The notes beneath the pieces were generated by a model. It searched no databases. It saw only the letters and a program-made list of their open reading frames with translations, and was not told the DNA's origin. A stretch of 64,000 nt of DNA from Cristatella mucedo (Eukaryota > Bryozoa > Phylactolaemata > Cristatellidae), in NCBI GenBank assembly GCA_009760855.2, contig WPIO01000024.1, positions 4,426,501 through 4,490,500 on the forward strand, in the 5' to 3' direction. Position numbers and translations under genes: made by a program. Shown here in pieces: positions 58,901 to 64,000 of the stretch. How positions within the stretch are numbered: the first letter of the stretch is position 1; each line of letters opens with the position of its first letter.

Positions 58901-60443
58901 ACTTGGTTATGGCAGTTAATGTCCATTGTTTTTTTTGCATGAAAATGGGAAGAGAGGCTTTTATTAGAAATGCTTAGTTTACTGCCTATGTATAGAAATG
59001 CATGGAAGGATATAAAGTTCTCTGAGAGTGCTACTCAAGTTTGTTTTCATTATTATTAATATTACAATTATTATTACTTTTTTGAAGGGTCCTGAGAAAG
59101 TGACATGGGATATACTTCAAGTTGCTCTGCAAAGGGTAAGCTCGACAGCTTCTGTGGCAGCAAGGGCTGATGGTAGCAGGTGGCATATGTAGCAGCACAG
59201 GGACCCAGAAACGAATCAAACCTCCAATTTCAGGTTGCAGGCTATTTTGCTGTCGAGTAGCTTGAACGTCCTGTGAGCTTTGGCCGTTAGTATGTCATGC
59301 CAGACCTTTATCAAATATGAAAGCAGCTTCCACAGCCAAAAATACACAGCTTTGCTAACTTTGCTCATCTCTATTGCTTTATTGCTAAAATTGTTGTCTA
59401 ATAATAATTATAATAGCAATGGCATTTGCATGGCACCATGTAAGATATCAATCTATTCACGGGTACTTAGAATCTACAAGAAAAGAAGCATATTCATTGG
59501 CTACTGATAGTATCCAACATTTAAGAATCCATCAGCAGACAGGAAAATTCACACTGGCTGTGCAAATGCTGTGATGATCAGGTGGGTTAAATAATTCTCT
59601 AAAAATATGGCATGATAATAGGGACAGTTAAATGGAAACTCGTAGGTGCTGCTGCAAAAACCTCTTGTAACAGCTACTTGCACAAGACAGCATGAAAAAC
59701 CAAGCAGGGGTTGTTGAAATGAATTGTTTGTATGTATTTCCCATACTACCAAACTTACTTCGGTTTTCTCGTCGATCGCAGGTACCAAGATATGGCTTTG
59801 GGATTGCCGTGGCTGGAGGCCGCGATGCTCCACATTTCACCAGTGGTGATCCCTCCATTGTCGTGTCTGATGTCATCAAAGGTGGACCGGCAGAAGGCAA
59901 GCTATTGTAAGTAAATACTAGGGTAGTATAGCCAGCAGCGTTGCTCTCTAGTATATTGCATTGCAGCAAGACTCGTGCACTAAAATCTTTTGGCAGCTAG
60001 TTGCCCTACATTCAGAGGCATTTAGACATATACATGTAAGTCATTCACTTGGACTTACACACAGCCATTCAGTAAATTTTTGGCATGTGCGTAGCTTTTA
60101 GGGAGCATTGAAAAAACATGTGCGAATTCGGCTCAGATATCAAGTGTTAGCTTCTTGCCATAGCAGCTTGCTCCGACGAGTCATGGCAATTCATTTTGCA
60201 GAATTAACGATCGTGTTGTCAGCGTAAATGGAGTGAGCCTCGAGAATGTTGACCATGCCACAGCAATAGCACTTCTGAAGGATGGTGGAAATATTGTCAA
60301 TCTTCTAGTAAAGAGGAAAGCCGTTGATCGACCACATAGAGATACGCCTCAACCTAACCAAGCACTAGTGCCAACTGCTTCTGCAGCCAGCGCAGCTGCA
60401 GCATTAGGAAAGGTTACTCTGGTGAAAAAGAGTAGACGAGATG
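49385..60443 (+). CDS. ZO-1/TJP-like (Polychaetoid) MAGUK scaffold, 5' part
   Basis: Visible exons: 49385-49942 or 57710-57850 (alternatives), then 59088-59135, 59782-59906 and 60202-60443. Phases agree (0, 0, 2, 1). PDZ1 is complete and unmistakable; the rest of the gene lies to the right. Both alternative 5' exons are candidates only. The gene continues past the window because no stop follows in frame before the last donor. Confidence 0.8.
49943..51102. other. Intron or 5' region after the first ZO exon
   Basis: No gene was recognised. Sequence composition is closer to 50% G+C near 50.1-50.4 kb. Confidence 0.4.
51103..51250 (+). mobile_element. tRNA-derived SINE (type 1)
   Basis: GTGTAGTGGTTAAGGTGC (A box), GTGGGCTTGAGCCC (B box), and a 3' part CACCTGAATAGAGATTATG and TTGGGGCGCTATACAAATGA. 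This is the best copy of the type. Confidence 0.75.
51355..51495 (+). mobile_element. tRNA-derived SINE (type 2)
   Basis: GGTGGTAGGTTTGAATCATC (B box region), body, and tail AAGGCTCTTCTCCGGCTATA with CAAAAAGAGG. Confidence 0.6.
51945..52640 (-). mobile_element. LINE family B fragment, minus strand, split by a SINE
   Basis: The minus strand reads [30 protein letters not shown], the family C-terminal region. It is interrupted at about 52373-52515 by a type 2 SINE and resumes to about 52640 (GACAGGATGTCACAAATGCA). Confidence 0.7.
52373..52515 (-). mobile_element. tRNA-derived SINE (type 2) inside a LINE, minus strand
   Basis: The reverse complement has GTCGTGGGTTCGATTCC, a perfect B box, and GGCGATTCTATGTCGCC, then a tail with a TTTATTTACTTATTTAC repeat. 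It splits a family B copy between CTAACTGTAA and CCTGATATCACA. Confidence 0.78.
52690..53040 (+). mobile_element. LINE family A 3' end joined to a family B tail
   Basis: About 52690-52895 is a diverged family A C-terminus (GAGGTGAAGTCCGTAGGCTA). It runs into a family B tail (GTAAAGTGCCTAGAAAGAGA, then ATT tract). Either a B tail inserted at the A end or the two were joined by template switching. Confidence 0.6.
53838..53985 (+). mobile_element. Degraded tRNA-derived SINE (type 1)
   Basis: AAGGTGTCACCTCGACC, GTGGTCTCGAACC (B box), and the end AAATAGTGATTGGGTTCTTT and TACTGTATGAATGAATTACA. Confidence 0.5.
54185..56060 (+). mobile_element. LINE family B copy, interrupted by family A
   Basis: It starts in the RT at [15 protein letters not shown] and runs through [31 protein letters not shown] and the C-terminus (RTAFSGSL) to the ATT tract. 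There are several stops and frameshifts. A family A 3' end is inserted at 54994-55364. Confidence 0.85.
54994..55364 (-). mobile_element. LINE family A 3' fragment inserted with a 9-base duplication
   Basis: The insert reads the last 100 codons of family A ([18 protein letters not shown] to [13 protein letters not shown]) and the short 3' UTR on the minus strand. ACATCCCTT occurs on both sides (54985-54993 and 55365-55373). It defines the true 3' end of family A. Confidence 0.88.
56180..56258 (+). mobile_element. LINE family B tail fragment
   Basis: GGTAGAAAGAGATTGAGTTC, GAGGGTGCTATATCAACTG and an ATT tract match the family end. Confidence 0.5.
56742..56794. repeat. Perfect 21-base hairpin
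   Basis: Arms 56742-56762 and 56774-56794 are exact reverse complements with an 11-base loop (TCCATAACTGG). The arm is GC-rich (begins GGTAGCTGCTCACGG). It lies in the intron before the alternative ZO exon. Confidence 0.95.
56814..57086 (-). other. Unassigned minus-strand open frame, 90 codons
   Basis: ATG at 57084-57086; the frame ([39 protein letters not shown]) ends with a stop before the hairpin. No family is recognised. It may be chance in a GC-richer block. Confidence 0.2.
57710..57850 (+). CDS. ZO-1/Polychaetoid: candidate alternative first coding exon
   Basis: ATG at 57710 (or 57734) opens a frame that ends KLRPKK at AAG|GTAAAT, phase 0. It has a Ser run encoded by AGC repeats ([11 protein letters not shown]). 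Like the exon at 49.4 kb it ends in Lys-Lys in phase 0, so either could splice to 59088. The frame is also open upstream of the ATG, so it might be an internal exon. Isoforms from alternative promoters are known for ZO-1/Polychaetoid genes in other animals. Confidence 0.45.
58755..58875 (-). mobile_element. Degraded tRNA-derived SINE (type 2), minus strand
   Basis: The reverse complement contains CACGACCAGGTCGTGGGTTC, the B-box region, and the type 2 body. Confidence 0.45.
58985..59075 (+). mobile_element. LINE family B tail next to a ZO splice acceptor
   Basis: TATAAAGTTCTCTGAGAGTG, CTACTCAAG and a TTATTATTAATATTAC tract match a decayed family end. It runs into the pyrimidine tract of exon 59088. 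Confidence 0.55.
59088..59135 (+). CDS. ZO-1/Polychaetoid exon: first strand of PDZ1
   Basis: The 48-base exon (phase 0/0; TTTGAAG acceptor, AGG|GTAAGC donor) encodes [16 protein letters not shown]. This equals the W-E-x-H-x-V-T-L strand that opens PDZ1 in ZO proteins. The acceptor lies within 30 bases of a LINE tail. Confidence 0.8.
59782..59906 (+). CDS. ZO-1/Polychaetoid exon: PDZ1 carboxylate-binding loop
   Basis: The exon follows TCGATCGCAG and encodes [38 protein letters not shown] and KLL. GFGI is the peptide-binding loop of the PDZ fold. [16 protein letters not shown] and KGGPAEG are diagnostic of the first PDZ of ZO-1/TJP and fly Polychaetoid. The donor TT|GTAAGT leaves phase 2. Confidence 0.93.
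60202..60443 (+). CDS. ZO-1/Polychaetoid exon: end of PDZ1, linker, start of PDZ2
   Basis: The 242-base exon (phase 2 to 1) encodes [20 protein letters not shown] and NLLVKRKAV, which complete PDZ1. A linker with an Ala/Ser run follows, then [12 protein letters not shown], the usual first strand of PDZ2. The donor is G|GTAAGA. The remaining PDZ2, PDZ3, SH3 and guanylate-kinase exons are beyond the right edge. The protein is a cytoplasmic scaffold at septate or tight junctions; PDZ1 of ZO-1 binds claudin C-termini in vertebrates. Confidence 0.9.
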
Positions 60444-60667
60444 GTAAGATTATTGAGACCATCAAGAGATACAGCTTCAATTACCTAAGTGCCTTTTCGC
60501 ATTCGTTCAAATGCATAGACACTTGCATGTGAGTAAATGACCATGCCTAGGCTATTCCTTATACCATTTCACTCACATGTGAATGCTGCATATGCACAGC
60601 AATCGATTGCTCAAATATATTTTTGTGCCAAGCATTCGCTTGCCAAATGATGCCATCTATCGCCTAG

Positions 60668-60677
60668 GTGCTTGTGT

Positions 60678-60737
<60 letters not shown>

Positions 60738-60775
60738 ATGCATGTACGAGTGTGTCAATATGTGTGTGTGTGTGT
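60668..60775. repeat. (GT)n microsatellite
   Basis: About 100 bases of TG repeats with an interruption near 60737-60760. It explains the Cys/Val repeat frame here. Confidence 0.95.
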
Positions 60776-61204
60776 GTTTGAACCTGCTAGAGAACTATAG
60801 AACCTTTAGTGCTGTTTACTATATCCCTGTTTTTAGCACATCTGTGTCACGTGCACATTAGGAATTATTGACCTCACAGAAAAATAAATAAGTAGCTGAG
60901 CTGCATGCCGCTGCAAACACTGATGGAAAGAGCAGCCGAGGAAGATTTATAAATGGGTATTTTAAATGGTCTTTTAAATCTATTATTACCATAGTTGCAG
61001 TCGTTAAGTTCAAAACGACCTAAGATCGGTTGATAGCATGCAGGCCAAACTTGTGGACCTTCAGCGCAAACGATTCTACGTTCCCTGATTTTTGTCCAGT
61101 CCTCAAAAAATGCTACTGCTGTATGCTACTCCTGCAAAAACTTAATATCTATGCCGATGCTTTACACACCCATAATCCTGAGCATGCACTGCTAGCAGAC
61201 TTAA

Positions 61205-61292
61205 CAAGGGAGCTGCCCACTGAAGGACTCGAACCCATAATCTTGATCGTGACAGGCAAGCATATTGCCCCTGGGCTAAGAAGCAAAAGCGA
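61205..61292 (-). mobile_element. tRNA-like sequence (SINE head or old tRNA pseudogene), minus strand
   Basis: The reverse complement has TTAGCCCAGGGGCAA (A box) and GGGTTCGAGTCC (B box) with tRNA-like spacing, but arms do not pair into a cloverleaf. It differs from the two main SINE types. Confidence 0.45.
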
Positions 61293-61875
61293 GGCTCTCC
61301 AAGTGTGCCTCAAATGTGTTTTATAATATATATATATATAACTATATCTGCCTTCTGCTGTGGGTTTGTACAAATATTTACACCATCAGCAAGGACGACC
61401 AAACAACTTTTTGGGTTCTCTATTTGACCATGGTTTACTGACGGTGACTAGCATGGTGCTACACTAAACTGGGTGATTGAGTCTCGTTTTAAGTTTCAGG
61501 TTATGCACTCATGCCTCATTTTGATCATTTTGCTGTTCTTTTAAGTGACTCATGCATGCCTCTTACACAATTTTTTGTTTTCCTTGATGTACCTTGGTGC
61601 AATCAAATTTTCCTATACATCATTGAGTCTTCCCTTTATCCAATGCAGTAGGGCATTTAAATGATAGATAAGGAATGTATTAAGTTATTTACCATTGCCA
61701 TATCATGCATCTTTGATTAAATGATGTGATAACTGTGTTGATGCACGAAATGAGTCTATTTTTACTTAGTTGAGTCTATCATAGCTTCATAACCTGCTTA
61801 ACAGTTATGGCAGCATCAGCCTACATGTATGATCCAGGGCAGTAAACTAGCTTCTGTTTCTGTTGTTTGAGAGTG

Positions 61876-62475
61876 ATAATAATAATAATAATATTGCACT
61901 TGATAAAGCGCCCTCAGAGAACTTAATCTCTTTCTAGGCGCTTTACATTTGCTGCAAAGTGATACACAATAGAATAGTAAGTAAAATCATGCTTGAAAAA
62001 CAAACAAAATGAATAACATGGTTAGGGGTTACATGCACTGGGTCAGCATGCAAATGTGGTTAGTGGCAGCATGAACAGTGTCAGCACGCATAAGCACATC
62101 GAGGACGAATCACAAGGACCCACTAAATGCTGTCCTAAATAGGTATGTTTTTAAGTTTCTTTTAAATGTGGTCAGGTCAGGGGATGTTCTGATGCAGGTC
62201 GGGAGGGAGTTCCAGGCTGTGGGAGCATACGAGCTAAATGCACGGTCTCCAAAGGATTTAAGGTTTGTACGAGGTATTTCTAGACTGTTGGATTCCGAAA
62301 AGCGAGTGGTACGATGCTTTGCCTGATGGGGTAGTATCTCTGAAAGATAGGCTGGAGCCATAGAATGAAGAGACCTAAAAGTGAGCGACAAAACCTTGAA
62401 GTCAATCCGTTGCTTGACTAGTAACCAGTGCAGGTCGGCGAGAAGTGGAGTAATGTGGCAACTGCGACGCTCAAC
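61876..62475 (-). mobile_element. LINE family B 3' fragment, minus strand
   Basis: AATAATAATAATATTG tract, tail, 3' UTR and C-terminal coding region ([20 protein letters not shown] to [10 protein letters not shown] readable without stops). It is very similar to the copy at 24.0-24.5 kb, so it is fairly young. 5' truncated at about 62475. Confidence 0.82.
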
Positions 62476-62794
62476 TGGTATCTGAAGGTTATGGACTTCT
62501 GAACATCGCTTTCATAATTAAATATGTTACTGCTATGTATTCTACTGCTGACCACTTGAGCACAGCTAATCCTGCAGGTTTGCTATTCGATTTTGTTACT
62601 TGACGTTTGTTCTCAGGACCCATATTTGCTTCTGCATCTCATCGCATGGGATTGAGGCTACGATGCAGGGTTTACATCATTAAGTACGAGTATCCGGATG
62701 TGTAACTTAAGTCATTTAAGCAATAACCGTTCTATAGAAAACACTCCCTTATTGGACCAACATAGTTTTCGTGAATTTGTGGAGCTTTGGGCAT

Positions 62795-63170
62795 ATGGTC
62801 TTTGGAGACCTACACTTAGTTTGTTTGCTCCCAAAGCCTGGAACTCACTCCCGACTTGCATCACAACATTCCCTGACTTGACCACATTTAAAAAGAACTT
62901 ACAAGCACACCTGTTTAGGACAGCATGTAGTGGGTCCCTGTGATTCGTCCTTGATGTGCTTATGCGTGCTGACACTGTGCATGCTGCCACTAACCACATT
63001 TGCATGCTGACCCTGTGCATTTACCCCTAACCATATCATTCATTTTGTTTGTTTTTCAAGCATGATTTTACTTACCATTCAATTGCATTTCACTTTGCAG
63101 CAAATGTAAAGTGCCTAGAAAGAGATTGAGTTCTCTGAGGGTGCTTTATCGATAGCATTAATATTATTAT
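62795..63170 (+). mobile_element. LINE family B 3' fragment
   Basis: [20 protein letters not shown] to LFRTACSGSL, 3' UTR, tail and ATT tract. It faces the family A fragment that follows. Confidence 0.78.
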
Positions 63171-63239
63171 TATAATGAATGTGGTGTAATGCAGTGGTAT
63201 GTGTCTCCATCGACAACTCCACGTGGCCACAAATAATAT

Positions 63240-63720
63240 GTGGTTGCTTAGCAGGAAAGTTTTTTTATGGCCAACTCGCAGCCTAAGCAGTTTTCGGTAC
63301 ACATTCTGTAGCTAATAGACTTTATCTCAAAGAGAAAGTGGGAAGCTTCAAAGAGCCAGTACAGCAGTTGAGTGAGCAGTAAGTAAGCAGTAAGCAGTTG
63401 GGTAACATGCAGCAGTTCAGCTAGGTATGGACGAGCCAAGCGGTGGCGGGCTTTGAGGCGCAGCATTAGAACTTTGCCCTGTAACCGTTGATCGACTGGC
63501 AGCCATCCTAGTTCTTTTAGCAAAGGAGACACATGGTCCAACCTCAGGGATTTTCAAACTAGCCTTGCAGCTATATTCATAGCCAGCTGCAGTGACGTGC
63601 TGCAGTGATATAGTGTCTTTTTCAGTAGCCCAGCCGAAAGGGAATTACAATAATCTAGCTGATGCAGAACTAAGGAGCTAGTTATCTTTTTTGCAAGCCA
63701 CCATGAATCAGAGCTCTTAT
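63240..63720 (-). mobile_element. LINE family A 3' fragment, minus strand
   Basis: The minus strand reads [19 protein letters not shown] and ARPYLAELLH, then SYRMCTENCLGCE, with an internal deletion before the end. Upstream parts (MAARLVF and DYCNSL regions) run to about 63720. Confidence 0.7.
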
Positions 63721-63811
63721 TCTTAGTTGGGGATCTGGGCGATGGCTAACAGTGGAAGAACTTCGCCTGATAAGTTAAACTCTGAGCTTGCGTTTTTAAC
63801 ATTCCACATCT

Positions 63812-63895
63812 AAACGGTACCGTCGCAGGCAGCGCTAGTGTTGATATTACCAGGATTTCACCGATGCCATGGAGTCTGCAACGACGGTACCGTTT
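63812..63895. repeat. Perfect 14-base inverted repeat
   Basis: AAACGGTACCGTCG at 63812-63825 and its exact reverse complement at 63882-63895, spaced by 56 bases. The arm is itself partly palindromic around GGTACC. Confidence 0.9.
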
Positions 63896-64000
63896 CTCAA
63901 TATGGCAGTGCTTCCAGATGTGTACAGGCGTGAAAAAGGCAGATGCTCTATCTTGCTTCAAATCCAGCCATGAAGCAGGGTAAACCTCTTGGGTCATGGA

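Noticed and set aside
60583-60861. Open frame with a Cys-Val repeat
   Set aside because: It is a translation of the GT microsatellite.
61205-61292. Possible functional tRNA gene
   Set aside because: A and B boxes are present but the acceptor and anticodon stems do not pair; a SINE head or tRNA relic is more likely.

Overview
This is a 64 kb piece of an AT-rich, intron-rich animal genome. Introns follow GT-AG rules and carry many broken non-LTR retrotransposons, tRNA-derived SINEs and microsatellites. There are no operons, ribosome binding sites or CRISPR arrays. The organism is an invertebrate. The form of the protease (an ADAMTS-like M12B enzyme with no thrombospondin repeats) and LINE/SINE tails ending in ATT repeats would suit a lophotrochozoan such as a mollusc, but that is inference at low confidence.

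Region 1 (about 2.1-33.5 kb, + strand) is one long gene that only appears when small exons are joined by splice sites and codon phase. It encodes a secreted zinc metalloproteinase of the adamalysin/ADAMTS type. In order it has a propeptide with an RQRR furin site, a catalytic domain with HELGHSLGANHD (split by an intron) and a Met-turn, an ADAMTS-type cysteine-rich domain, and three short cysteine modules at the C-terminus. Fourteen constitutive exons give 568 codons plus stop. A 69-base phase 2/2 cassette exon sits just after the catalytic domain. The first coding exon or exons are not found and probably lie left of the window.

Region 2 (about 33.6-49 kb) has no intact gene that I can recognise. 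At 40.3-40.7 kb it holds a signal peptide and propeptide resembling a second M12B protease, but with an in-frame stop after the signal peptide and a broken second exon. The rest is nested transposons. A long minus-strand LINE (42.1-45.6 kb) is interrupted by a hAT-like element, which in turn carries another LINE tail. A 320 bp fold-back palindrome lies at 46.8-47.1 kb.

Region 3 (about 49.4 kb to the end, + strand) is the 5' part of a ZO-1/Polychaetoid (tight-junction MAGUK) gene: two candidate alternative first coding exons (49.4 and 57.7 kb), then exons for PDZ1 and the PDZ1-PDZ2 linker. The gene runs off the right edge.

Two LINE families of the CR1/L2 type (here called A and B) account for most of the apparent open reading frames. 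The SINEs end in a sequence close to the family B 3' end, so they were probably mobilised by the family B machinery. Boundaries given for repeats are approximate unless target-site duplications are named.
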